From: JBGSIC01 sp041751875
GTDB lineage: Bacteria; Bdellovibrionota; FAC87; UBA2466; JACKAF01
Assembly (NCBI GenBank): GCA_041751875.1
Contig: JBGSIC010000014.1
Location: 5,175 to 69,174 of the forward strand
Direction of reading: 5' to 3'
Length of the DNA: 64,000 nt
The notes below the pieces were generated by a model. It was not told where the DNA came from and searched no databases. It saw nothing but the letters and a program-made list of their open reading frames with translations. This document shows positions 19,350 to 27,323 of the stretch, piece by piece (position 1 is the stretch's first letter; the number at the start of each line of letters is the position of its first letter). The translations under genes were made by a program, and so were the position numbers.

Positions 19350-19385
19350 AAAGAGCGCGCCCCCAAAAGGCGCGCTCTTTTTTTT
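19350..19385 (+). terminator. Rho-independent terminator
   Basis: AAGAGCGCGCC and GGCGCGCTCTT form an 11-base-pair stem around a short loop (CCCAAAA). The stem is followed by a run of eight or more T residues. It ends the transcript of the secreted protein at 18361. Confidence 0.92.
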
Positions 19386-19583
19386 AGGCTGCCCTTGAGC
19401 CGCTTCTAGTTAGAGTCTAGACACCTTTGTGGCGATTTTGGGCCCATTTGAGGCGCAGCCTGTAAGTGCGCAGCGCGAGACGAGCCTCAGACAATCCGAA
19501 CCCTTGGCTGCGGATTTGCTCGATTGGAGCGTAGCCCCGCTTGCGGGGCCCAGGCCCGGTGGCCTGTAGACGGTAAGAACACG

Positions 19584-22292
19584 ATGCGAAGATTTGCCCC
19601 CATTTCAGCTCTCCTTTTGCTTTTCGGGTGGATGACTCCGTCTGTTGCCGACCCCAACATTGAAGAGCTCATCCGCAATTCGACCTCCGATGTGCAGAAG
19701 ATTTTAACTGCCACCACGCAGATTGCCCAAGACCAGAGTGACCCTGAGCCCAGCGCACGGCATATGTTCCTGGCTCTCCTGAGAGACGATCAGCACTTCG
19801 CGCAATCGTTGCTCCAGCGACAAGGGATTAATTTCGAAAGACTCCAGTCCGCGGCAGAACAAGAATTTGCTTCTCGTGCTGGGGTTAGCGGACCAGAAGT
19901 TTCGGTTCACATGGTAAAACTTTTGCCGATCCTTAAGGCAGCTGATGCTAAGCGCCACCGTCTCGGGCATACCAAAATTAACCTCGCCCACCTTCTGATG
20001 ACAGTGCCAGAACACGACCCTAAAATCGCAGAAGTCTTAAGTGCCGTAGGCTTAAGTAAAGAAGCCTTCTCCGCGAAAATTGAAGGGGAGATTAAGTCAC
20101 GCTCGTCCGAGGGCGCCGATGTCGAAAGCCGGATGTTCGCACTCGAACGCTACGGCACGGACTACACCCAGTTAGCTCGTGAAGGAAAATTGGATCCTGT
20201 CATTGGGCGAGAGAAAACCATTCGTAACGTCATTCAAACGCTGGGTCGCCGACGGAAAAACAACGTCGCTTTGGTTGGCGAACCCGGAGTGGGTAAAACT
20301 GCGATTGCAGAAGGCCTCGCGCAACTCATTGCAAGCGATGACGTACCTGCGTTTCTTAAAGACCACCGTGTTATCTTTTTGGATATCCCTGGCATGCTGG
20401 CAGGCGCAAAACAACGCGGCGAATTCGAAAGCCGGTTAAAAGCTGTAGTAGATGATTTGACTGCGGATCCTAAAACGATTGTCGTTGTCGATGAGCTTCA
20501 CATGATTGTCGGCGCGGGAAAAGCCGAAGGCGGACCCGACGCAGCCAATATTCTTAAACCGGCACTGGCACGCGGGCAGCTGAAAATGATCGGCACCACC
20601 ACGCTCGACGAGTACCGGAAATACATTGAGCCCGACAGCGCTTTAGAACGGCGTTTCCAGCCAGAAACCGTTCCCCCGGCTACCGAAGACGAGAGTTATG
20701 CCATCTTAAAAGGTTTGCAACAACGCTACGAAGATCACCACGGGATTAAGTACGAAGAAGAGGCGATTCGCGTCATTCCCAAGTACGGCAATCGGTACGT
20801 CACCACGCGCTTTCTTCCGGATAAAGCACTCGATATTTTCGATGAAGCGGGAACACTTGCCCGCCTTGAACAAAACTATCCCAACGCCTTGGCTGAACTT
20901 GACGAGAAGTTTAACGCTCTAACGTTAAAGCGTCGCTCCCTTGGGGAGGCTAACGACCCTGTCACGCAAGCAGCGATCGACGATGTGAGTGCGCAACTCC
21001 TAAAAGTAGATCAAGAACGAGCGGCTCTTTCACGGGAGTGGACCCGCTCCAAAGAACTCAATGACGAAATCGCAGAAGCCGAGAAGCGATTGCAAAGCCT
21101 CGAAAAGCAGCAACGCGTCCATATTGCTGCCCAAGAGTTTGAAGCCGCCAACGACCTGAAGAAAGAGATTGAAACCCTTCAAGCGGAACTATCTAAGTCT
21201 AGGGAGGATCTCGGGCTTATCATTCGTAAGTCGGGAGTGGGTGCCACGACCGTAACCGAGGATCACGTAGCACGAGTTGTGGAACGCATGTCGGGAGTGC
21301 CCGTCGCGCGCATGCGAAAAAGCGCAGCCGAACGCTTACGCGAAGGCGAAGCGGCGATGACGAACAAGCTTGTAGGACAAGATCACGCAGTAAAACCTAT
21401 TTTTAAGGCCCTTCGCAGGCGCTATTCCAACCTGTGGGAAAAGTCGTCGAAAGGCCCACTGGGCAGCACCGTTCTTTTTGGTGAAACCGGAACAGGAAAG
21501 ACGTTCTTGGCGGAAAATCTCGCCGAGGAAATGTTCGACTCGAAAGATGCGATCATCCGATTAAACATGGCGGAGTACATGGACAAAATCGCGATTAACC
21601 GTCTTATTGGCGCGCCTCCCGGGTACGTCGGTTACGAAGAGGGCGGTAAACTTACCGAAGCCATCAAGCGCCGTCCTTACATGGTCGTGCTGGTGGACGA
21701 AATGGAAAAAGCCGACCCCAAAGTCCTTAACTTTTTCTTGGCGGCTCTCGAAGGCAACTTTATTACCGATGCCGCGGGTAACGAAATCGATATTCGTAAC
21801 GTCATCTTCGTTTTCACCAGTAACGTGGGTGCCGATCTCATAAAAGCGGGTGAGTATAAAGGTGACGAGCTTAAACAAAAGATTGTTGAGCTAGCGAAAC
21901 AAAGGTTTAGCCCCGAGTTCATGAATCGCCAGGGATCTATCTCGGTGATGAACTCTATTGGCGAGCCAGAGCTCGATCGCATTCTCGGTAATAAGCTGAT
22001 TACCCTGGAAGAAGAGCTGGCTTCAAAGGGCATCAAACTGGAGCTCACTCCTGAAGCGCGGGCGGCTATTGTGAAACTTTCGCACGTCGAAGATACCGGC
22101 GCACGTCAAATGAACCGTGTTGTCGATGACTTTCTGCAGGACCCCCTTTCAGAGCGTTTTTTAAATGAGCAGTTGCGCCCCGGGGACACGGCTGAGATTC
22201 ACTATGACGGAACGAGTTTTACCTACCGTGAAACGGTAGATGGCAAAGCGCGATGCGCAGCTGACCTAGCTAAGATGGCAGGAGAGGAATAA
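19584..22292 (+). CDS. Clp-family (ClpB/ClpC-like) AAA+ ATPase with a signal peptide
   Basis: The 902-residue product has the full Hsp100/Clp plan: an N domain of two Clp_N repeats (about 30-160), AAA1, a middle domain and AAA2. AAA1 has Walker A GEPGVGKT (Lys238), Walker B VVVDEL (Asp303-Glu304), sensor IGTTTLDEYRK and arginine finger ALERRFQ. AAA2 has Walker A GETGTGKT (Lys639), Walker B VDEMEK (Asp705-Glu706), pore loop GYVGYEEGG and PEFMNR. Both sites look able to hydrolyse ATP. The middle domain is short and UVR-like (AAQEFEAANDLKKEI), as in ClpC. The [LIV]GF loop used to dock ClpP is not seen, and the AAA1 pore loop reads GAKQRGEF where Tyr is usual. Strikingly, the ATG at 19584 begins a Sec-type signal peptide (MRRF, Leu-rich core, PSVA|DP). 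The gene overlaps the next by one base. The fold is certain; export is inferred. Confidence 0.9.
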   Translation: MRRFAPISALLLLFGWMTPSVADPNIEELIRNSTSDVQKILTATTQIAQDQSDPEPSARHMFLALLRDDQHFAQSLLQRQGINFERLQSAAEQEFASRAGVSGPEVSVHMVKLLPILKAADAKRHRLGHTKINLAHLLMTVPEHDPKIAEVLSAVGLSKEAFSAKIEGEIKSRSSEGADVESRMFALERYGTDYTQLAREGKLDPVIGREKTIRNVIQTLGRRRKNNVALVGEPGVGKTAIAEGLAQLIASDDVPAFLKDHRVIFLDIPGMLAGAKQRGEFESRLKAVVDDLTADPKTIVVVDELHMIVGAGKAEGGPDAANILKPALARGQLKMIGTTTLDEYRKYIEPDSALERRFQPETVPPATEDESYAILKGLQQRYEDHHGIKYEEEAIRVIPKYGNRYVTTRFLPDKALDIFDEAGTLARLEQNYPNALAELDEKFNALTLKRRSLGEANDPVTQAAIDDVSAQLLKVDQERAALSREWTRSKELNDEIAEAEKRLQSLEKQQRVHIAAQEFEAANDLKKEIETLQAELSKSREDLGLIIRKSGVGATTVTEDHVARVVERMSGVPVARMRKSAAERLREGEAAMTNKLVGQDHAVKPIFKALRRRYSNLWEKSSKGPLGSTVLFGETGTGKTFLAENLAEEMFDSKDAIIRLNMAEYMDKIAINRLIGAPPGYVGYEEGGKLTEAIKRRPYMVVLVDEMEKADPKVLNFFLAALEGNFITDAAGNEIDIRNVIFVFTSNVGADLIKAGEYKGDELKQKIVELAKQRFSPEFMNRQGSISVMNSIGEPELDRILGNKLITLEEELASKGIKLELTPEARAAIVKLSHVEDTGARQMNRVVDDFLQDPLSERFLNEQLRPGDTAEIHYDGTSFTYRETVDGKARCAADLAKMAGEE

Positions 22293-23395
22293 TGAAACGC
22301 CGACTTTCGTTAACTTTGATGGGTATTTTGTTTCTGGCTTTAATCGGTGTCGGGCTCTATTTTTTGCAGAACGTGCCCCAACCCAAAGGGGAACTCCCCG
22401 GTACTGCGAAGCTCACCCTTCTCCATCAATCCAATCGTTTAGCTGAAATCGAGCCTTGCGGTTGCCACTACAACCAAAATGGTGGTCTGGATAGAGAAGC
22501 CAACGCGGTTTCCGACGTGCGCAAGGAATCGGCCCAAGTTTTATACGTGGACTCAGGCAATGCCTTTTCTCCCTTTAAGTCCAAGCTCCCCGTGGAACAT
22601 TTTCGCGAGCGCGCGAAGGCCGTAGTCGCTGGATACAATGCTTCTGGTTTAGATTTGTTTGCACCGGGTCCGGCAGATTTTCGTTTGGGCGTGTCGGCTC
22701 TTAAGGAACTCGAAAAAGATTCCAAGTTCGCTTGGGTGAGCACAAATGTTCAGGCCGCGAGCGGTCTTACCCCTATCTTTGCTCCATATCAGATTATCTC
22801 GCGTGAAGGGGTGAACTACGGCGTGCTGGGCCTTTCGGACCCGAAGAAGATCAGTGGGGATGTCGTCGCCGAACAACCAGAAACCGCGCTTCGCACTTAT
22901 CTCCCCAAACTGAAAGAGCGCGCCGATGTCATCATCGTCCTCTCGCAGCTCGGTCCAGAGGCCGAGCGCCAGCTTTCGGAACGTTTTCCAGAGATCCAAC
23001 TTTTTGTGGGTGCAGACACGCGCTTTGGTTCGAACGACCCCGTCTGGCTCAAAGGCAGAAGTCTTCTCGTAGACAACGAAGATCGTGGCTACAAGCTCGG
23101 GCGACTCGATATTACTTGGAATTTCCCCTTCAAGGGTTTCTCATCTCCAGCGATGGAAGAACAGAACCAACTGGAACTCACCATGCTTCAGGCTGAAGCA
23201 CAAAAAGACCCTTCGCTTGCTAAAAACATTGAGAACTTTAAGATTCACAAGGATCTTAACCCGATTCCTGGCGCCTCCACCTATCAGCATTCCCTCATCG
23301 CGCTTAGCGCAGACCCTTACGGCAAACCCAACGCCGTCTCGCAAATTATCGCTACCGAGAAAGAGCGCGTTCGTAAGAAGGCTTTAGCCGAATAG
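22292..23395 (+). CDS. Membrane-anchored UshA/5'-nucleotidase-like metallophosphatase
   Basis: The 367-residue product has an N-terminal transmembrane segment (about 5-25) that places the rest outside the cytoplasm. The body resembles calcineurin-type phosphatases of the UshA/5'-nucleotidase class. It has IEPCGCHYNQNGGLDREA, the VLYVDSGNAF strand, a YNASGLDLFAPGPADF block, a VIIVLSQLG strand and LFVGADTRFG. The usual DxH and NHD metal motifs are poorly kept (LLHQSN, PGPADF), so catalysis is uncertain. A CGC motif (Cys56, Cys58) occurs in a subgroup of this superfamily. Its ATG overlaps the stop codon of the Clp-like gene (TAATG), so the two are translationally coupled and probably act in the same compartment. 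Nucleotide or phosphoester hydrolysis in the periplasm is inferred. Confidence 0.72.
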   Translation: MKRRLSLTLMGILFLALIGVGLYFLQNVPQPKGELPGTAKLTLLHQSNRLAEIEPCGCHYNQNGGLDREANAVSDVRKESAQVLYVDSGNAFSPFKSKLPVEHFRERAKAVVAGYNASGLDLFAPGPADFRLGVSALKELEKDSKFAWVSTNVQAASGLTPIFAPYQIISREGVNYGVLGLSDPKKISGDVVAEQPETALRTYLPKLKERADVIIVLSQLGPEAERQLSERFPEIQLFVGADTRFGSNDPVWLKGRSLLVDNEDRGYKLGRLDITWNFPFKGFSSPAMEEQNQLELTMLQAEAQKDPSLAKNIENFKIHKDLNPIPGASTYQHSLIALSADPYGKPNAVSQIIATEKERVRKKALAE

Positions 23396-23543
23396 GTGCC
23401 TGTGCACTTTTCGGTAGAAAAGTGACCTGGCACCTATTCGGTGTTTCGAACGAAGTTCGAAAGCCAAAAGTACAAAGGCACCTAAACCGCGCACCTATTC
23501 GGTGTTTCGAACGAAGTTCGAAAAGCCAAAAGTGCACAGGCAC
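23391..23543. repeat. Nested palindromic (REP-like) repeats
   Basis: A nested palindrome spans 23391-23438, with outer arms AATAGGTGCC/GGCACCTATT and inner arms CACTTTT/AAAAGTG. Its left arm contains the stop codon of the upstream gene. Two direct copies of a roughly 50-base unit follow, offset by 61 bases (from 23431 and 23492). Each contains the inverted repeat TTTCGAAC-GAA-GTTCGAAA and ends in GGCACCT. The same AGGTGCC/GGCACCT core recurs right after gcvT at 37946. This is a dispersed repeat family and may act as a terminator. Confidence 0.85.
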
Positions 23544-23732
23544 CTTTGCCTAGGCACCTAGAATTGTCTGTATTCTGATCTAATACGTGCATTTGCTTTA
23601 CAAAAAATACAGCGTGCGTATTTCACTCTAGATCCATGAAATCGCATTTCTTTTCCCCCGCTAAAAACTGTCTACGTACAAAACTGCGACAGACACACAA
23701 TGTGCGCATCCGGCTAGGTGGGCTTAAGTGAT

Positions 23733-23748
23733 TGGCATTTCACTTGCA
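23733..23748 (+). promoter_or_regulatory. Sigma-54-type promoter
   Basis: TGGCATTTCACTTGCA matches the RpoN -24/-12 pattern TGGCA-N6-TTGCA with exact spacing of the invariant GG and GC. Transcription would start near 23759 on the plus strand. No coding gene follows on that strand for several kilobases, so the likely product is the RNA ending at the hairpin near 23963. Confidence 0.65.
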
Positions 23749-23758
23749 AACTATCCCT

Positions 23759-23963
23759 GCATTAGCGATTCGGTAAACGTTCCAAACAATAGTTTGTAGT
23801 TGTTGGGCGTTGGTTAAAAGTTTTTATTGCTTTGTAACAGTTTGCCGCGTCCCTACCCCCCAAATGGCTCTCGAGAGAGAGCTGCATGATTTGGCCTGGT
23901 GAGGTGGATTGGGTTTCAGCTCACCGGGCCGATAGTGCTTTCACGCATTTTATCGGCTTTTTT
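23759..23963 (+). ncRNA. Candidate sigma-54-driven small RNA
   Basis: The transcript expected from the sigma-54-type promoter would be about 205 nt and would end at a good intrinsic terminator. It contains a large hairpin GGCCTGGTGAG/CTCACCGGGCC (23893-23930), a palindrome near CTCTCGAGAGAG, and a pyrimidine-rich CCCTACCCCCC stretch. The hairpin and the terminator share three bases, so they may compete. I do not recognise a known RNA family, and the 5' end is predicted only. Confidence 0.45.
23928..23963 (+). terminator. Rho-independent terminator of candidate sRNA
   Basis: GCCGATA (23928-23934) pairs with TATCGGC (23951-23957) and is followed by six T residues. No open reading frame ends nearby on the plus strand, which is why a non-coding transcript is suspected. 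Confidence 0.75.
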
Positions 23964-24045
23964 CATCGCAATAGACCCTTAACAAGTTGTTAACGCTTTC
24001 GGTCAGGATTCTTGCCGCACTGGGTGTGAGATCCATAATGGACCT

Positions 24046-24108
24046 GTAGTACCAATCGAGTTCTCGATTTCGAGGCGTCTCTGGAAGGCCGGGGACGCCT
24101 CGTTTCAT
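24046..24108 (+). ncRNA. Candidate second short structured RNA
   Basis: A promoter-like pair, TTGCCG (24012-24017) and CATAAT (24034-24039) with 16-base spacing, would start transcription near 24046. The next 60 bases form a small hairpin (AATCGA-GTTC-TCGATT) and a strong hairpin (GAGGCGTC/GACGCCTC) followed by GTTTC. This could be a short sRNA or a leader fragment. There is no coding potential on this strand. Confidence 0.35.
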
Positions 24109-24245
24109 GTCAGCTCGCGCCTACCACATTGTTTAAGGCTTCGTATGTTGTGCGCGTGCTTTCATGGGCAACCTCTAGACGGCTACCTTGAAAACGCACG
24201 CACCCTGTCCGTGATTCTAACAAGCTCGAGGGCGTGGGTTTACTA

Positions 24246-25091
24246 CTAGTACGAAATTTCGAACTTTTCGGGAAAATGCGTACGGATGTACTTTTCGACT
24301 TCGGTCGCGGTTTCTTCTAGCGCCTTGTTAGTCACGTCAAACACAGGCCAATGGCGGTGTTGCCGAAAAATCGATTTTGCGTACTCAATTTCCTGAATGA
24401 CATGATCGAGGCTGGCGTAGTCAGACGTCGGATCATCACCCATTCTTACCAAACGCTGCCGGCGGATCTGAACCAACGAGCTGGAATCAATCATGAGCCC
24501 AATTATACGACGTTGGTCAATCTCTTCGATTTTCTTGGGCAGCTCCATCCCATGGACAATGGGCACGTTCGCAACACGCCAACCTTTATACGACAGATAA
24601 ACGCTAAGGGGAGTTTTGCTCGTCCGCGACAGGCCCACCAAAATAATGTCGGCTTTGGCTAAATTCGTGGGGTAGCGACCATCATCGTGCTTCACGGTAT
24701 ATTCGATTGCGTCTATTCGCTTAAAATAATACTCGTTCACCTGGTGAAAAAGACCCGGCTCGGCATGGGGATCCTTCTTCAAGTACTGAGACAGGTGTTC
24801 CATTAACGGTCCCAGTAAATCCACTCCTGGCGTTCCCGCCTTCGTCGAAACGTCCGCGATGTATTTGCGTAGACCTTCGGAAACGACAGTGTGAATCACA
24901 AGGGTTTGAGAGTTTTTGGCCTTGGCGAACACATCGTCCACCTGAGCCTCCGTGCGAATATTCTTGTATCTGACAATCTTTAGTCCCTTGCGTTCAAACT
25001 GGACCAAAGCCGCGTTCACAAGCTGCTCGGCGGTTTCCCCCGTCCCGTCAGAAAGAACAAAAATAGTTAACTTATTCTCAAGCTCCGTCAT
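24246..25091 (-). CDS. ppsR: Pyruvate,water/orthophosphate dikinase regulatory kinase-phosphorylase
   Basis: Members of this family (DUF299, PSRP) switch PEP synthase or pyruvate phosphate dikinase off by ADP-dependent phosphorylation and on by phosphate-dependent dephosphorylation. The 281-residue product has the family opening FVLSDGTGETAEQLVNAAL and the P-loop-like GLSRTSKTPLSVYLS. Further family motifs are GWRVANVPIVHGMELP and the C-terminal YASLDHVIQEIEYAKSIF. Length is normal for the family. It is the last gene of the acpP-to-ppsR operon, and its start overlaps the preceding gene's stop by four bases. The target enzyme is not in this window, so whether it acts on PpsA or PpdK is open. 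Confidence 0.92.
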   Translation of the reverse strand: MTELENKLTIFVLSDGTGETAEQLVNAALVQFERKGLKIVRYKNIRTEAQVDDVFAKAKNSQTLVIHTVVSEGLRKYIADVSTKAGTPGVDLLGPLMEHLSQYLKKDPHAEPGLFHQVNEYYFKRIDAIEYTVKHDDGRYPTNLAKADIILVGLSRTSKTPLSVYLSYKGWRVANVPIVHGMELPKKIEEIDQRRIIGLMIDSSSLVQIRRQRLVRMGDDPTSDYASLDHVIQEIEYAKSIFRQHRHWPVFDVTNKALEETATEVEKYIRTHFPEKFEISY

Positions 25092-26038
25092 ATTCTATGT
25101 TCATACCTAAGCGGCTGGCCTTTCGCAAAGCGAATCGCCTCTTCCCCGCAGATCTGCGCCATTCTAGCCCGCGTCTCCCTTTCCGCAGACCCTACGTGAG
25201 GCAAGCAAAAAGCGTTGGGTAGGCGTAAAAGCTCCCCGGGAACCTGGGGCTCCTTTTCGTAAACGTCCAAGCCAACACGAAACTCCGGATTTCTCTTTAA
25301 ATGCGCAATAAGAGCCGTTTCATCCACGACCGCGCCGCGCGACGTATTCACCAGAACGCTGCGGGATTTCATTTGTGAAAGACTGCGCTCGTTGATGAAA
25401 TGTCTGGTGTCCGAAGTTAAAGGACAGTGCAGCGACAGCATATCGCTGCTCATGATTAATTCCTCTGCCGAGACATAACGCGCCCGGAGTGCCTCTTCTG
25501 TGGCGGCCGGCAAGCGATTGCGGTTATGGTAAATCACCTTCATCCCAAAGGGGGCAGCCCTTCGGGCGACCGCCTGACCAATGCGACCCATTCCCAAAAT
25601 ACCTAGTGTGGCTCCCTCAATCCGGTGTCCGACAAACACATCTGGACCAAAATCACACCTTCCCTCTTCCCGCATCCAATGACTGGCCTCATTGAGTCGC
25701 CGGGCCACAGCTAACAAAAGAGCCCATGCCGTATTGGCTGTCGCTTCCGTGAGCACATCGGGCGTATGCGCAATCTTGATTCCTTTGGCGGTAAGCTCTG
25801 AAACATTCAAATGGTTGGTTCCGACCGAATACGTCACGACACACTTCAAATTCGACGCTGTCGCACCATCAATACGATCATTGAGCATGCAAATGACTAC
25901 GTCGGCGCCCCTTAGGGCCTCTTTGAGTTCCTCGTGAGAAAGAGGACGTCCCTTCTCCACGGTTTCAATTTGCGTGAAGGCTTTTCTTAGCTCCTCCTCA
26001 GGCAGGCCAAACAGCGCTCGCGTGAGAACAAGTTTCAC
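25088..26038 (-). CDS. D-2-hydroxyacid dehydrogenase (glyoxylate/hydroxypyruvate reductase-like)
   Basis: The 316-residue NAD(P)-dependent enzyme reduces a 2-oxoacid to its D-2-hydroxyacid in the cytoplasm. The Rossmann motif GILGMGRIGQAVARR, the catalytic Arg in VNTSRGAVVDE, a Glu in the VGLDVYEKEP block and the His in LPHVGSAE are all present. Substrate is not fixed by sequence. The glyoxylate/hydroxypyruvate class fits best, since glyA lies in the same operon and the glycine cleavage genes lie nearby. It starts with GTG at 26038, in a GTGA overlap with the hflX stop, and is itself followed by ppsR with a four-base overlap. Confidence 0.88.
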   Translation of the reverse strand: MKLVLTRALFGLPEEELRKAFTQIETVEKGRPLSHEELKEALRGADVVICMLNDRIDGATASNLKCVVTYSVGTNHLNVSELTAKGIKIAHTPDVLTEATANTAWALLLAVARRLNEASHWMREEGRCDFGPDVFVGHRIEGATLGILGMGRIGQAVARRAAPFGMKVIYHNRNRLPAATEEALRARYVSAEELIMSSDMLSLHCPLTSDTRHFINERSLSQMKSRSVLVNTSRGAVVDETALIAHLKRNPEFRVGLDVYEKEPQVPGELLRLPNAFCLPHVGSAERETRARMAQICGEEAIRFAKGQPLRYEHRI

Positions 26039-27321
26039 AAAGAACCCTCAATCAGATAGGAGCCTAATTTCAGTCGGTTGGCGTCCGAGCGCATGATACG
26101 CAAATGCATCTGAATGCCGTCTTCGACATATTTTGTTTCGAGCACCTTGGCGTTCTCGTGAATCTGAGACTGCAAGATGGTCTGCGAGTACGGGAGCACT
26201 ACCGTAAGCTCAAGCATGTCTTTGAGGAAAAACCCATAGAGGGCTTCACGTAACTCAAAAACTTGCTTTTCGTTTTGCGCGGACAGTACGTGAGCCACGC
26301 CGTATTTGCGCGAAAGAACTTTCACCAAAAGCTCGTCCTTCACGCGATCGAGCTTATTAAACACTGGAAGGATAGGTTTATTCCCTGCCCCAATTTCTTC
26401 AAGCACCCTCTCAGTGACTTCCATCTCTTCTTCGTAACTCGGTGAAGAAAGATCCACGACGTGCAGCAAAAGGTCGGCTTCAATCACCTCGCTCAGCGTA
26501 CTGCGGAACGACGCCACTAAATCATGGGGTAACTTTTTGATAAAACCCACCGTGTCACTTAGCAAAATGGGCGGCCGGGTTTTCGGATCAATAATACGAA
26601 TGGTCGGATCCAGCGTCGCAAACAACTGATCGTCCACGAGCACTTCTGCCGTGGTCAGCGCATTCATCAGCGTGGATTTGCCAGCGTTTGTGTAACCCAC
26701 CAAAGCAACCCGCAAAAACTTATCACGTTTCTCGCGTTGAACTGATCGTTCATGACTGGTGCGGGCAATCTCTTTCTTCAGGCGAGAAATCCGCGTTCGG
26801 ATCTGCCGTCTATCGAGCTCAATTTGTTTTTCTCCCATGCCCTTAAGACCGATACCCCCTTTTTGCCGTCCTAGATGAGTCCAAAGGCGGGTGAGTCGAG
26901 AACTCAAGTACTGCAACGTCGCCATTTCAACCTGATTTTTGGCCTCTTTACTCCGAGCGTGCTTGGAGAAAATATCAAGAATAACGCCGGTGCGATCCAC
27001 GATGCGACAGCCCACGATTTGCTCCAGGTGTCTCTGCTGACCGCCTGTCAACTCGTTGTCAAAAACAATCAAATTGCAGTCGAGTTCTTTTCGACGAACG
27101 GCAAGTTCCTCGGCTTTTCCCTTACCTAAAAACAGTCCTGGATCCGGAGTGTGTCGCTTTTGAACCCACCGGTCCACGACGAGCCCTCCATCGGTATCCA
27201 CAAGCCGGGCCAATTCCTCCATCGATTCGGTCATGGAATTATCGGTTTCAGGATGTAGCTGCACGCCGACCAGAATCACTTTTTCGCGTTCTTGGGCAAT
27301 ACGCGAGAGGTTCGAACTCAT
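26035..27321 (-). CDS. hflX: Ribosome-associated GTPase HflX
   Basis: HflX is a GTPase that binds 50S subunits and splits stalled ribosomes. The 428-residue product has the N-terminal HflX domain with DPGLFLGKGKAEELAV and DNELTGGQQRHLE, a coiled coil, and an Obg-type G domain. The G domain shows G1 GYTNAGKSTLMNAL, G2 LFATLDPT, G3 DTVGFIKKLP and G4 FNKLDRV. The C-terminal domain is of normal length. It lies inside the compact operon between the small hypothetical gene (two bases upstream) and the hydroxyacid dehydrogenase (four-base overlap). Confidence 0.96.
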   Translation of the reverse strand: MSSNLSRIAQEREKVILVGVQLHPETDNSMTESMEELARLVDTDGGLVVDRWVQKRHTPDPGLFLGKGKAEELAVRRKELDCNLIVFDNELTGGQQRHLEQIVGCRIVDRTGVILDIFSKHARSKEAKNQVEMATLQYLSSRLTRLWTHLGRQKGGIGLKGMGEKQIELDRRQIRTRISRLKKEIARTSHERSVQREKRDKFLRVALVGYTNAGKSTLMNALTTAEVLVDDQLFATLDPTIRIIDPKTRPPILLSDTVGFIKKLPHDLVASFRSTLSEVIEADLLLHVVDLSSPSYEEEMEVTERVLEEIGAGNKPILPVFNKLDRVKDELLVKVLSRKYGVAHVLSAQNEKQVFELREALYGFFLKDMLELTVVLPYSQTILQSQIHENAKVLETKYVEDGIQMHLRIMRSDANRLKLGSYLIEGSL

Positions 27322-27323
27322 CT

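Larger units (their letters stand above)
23544..24245. other. 700-bp non-coding region with two candidate RNAs
   Basis: No protein-coding gene is visible. From left to right it holds a motif TCTGATCTAATACGTG (23574-23589) shared with 40130-40145, a sigma-54-type promoter, a hairpin-ended RNA candidate, and a second short promoter-hairpin unit. About 135 bases follow with nothing recognisable before the ppsR stop codon at 24246. Confidence 0.55.
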
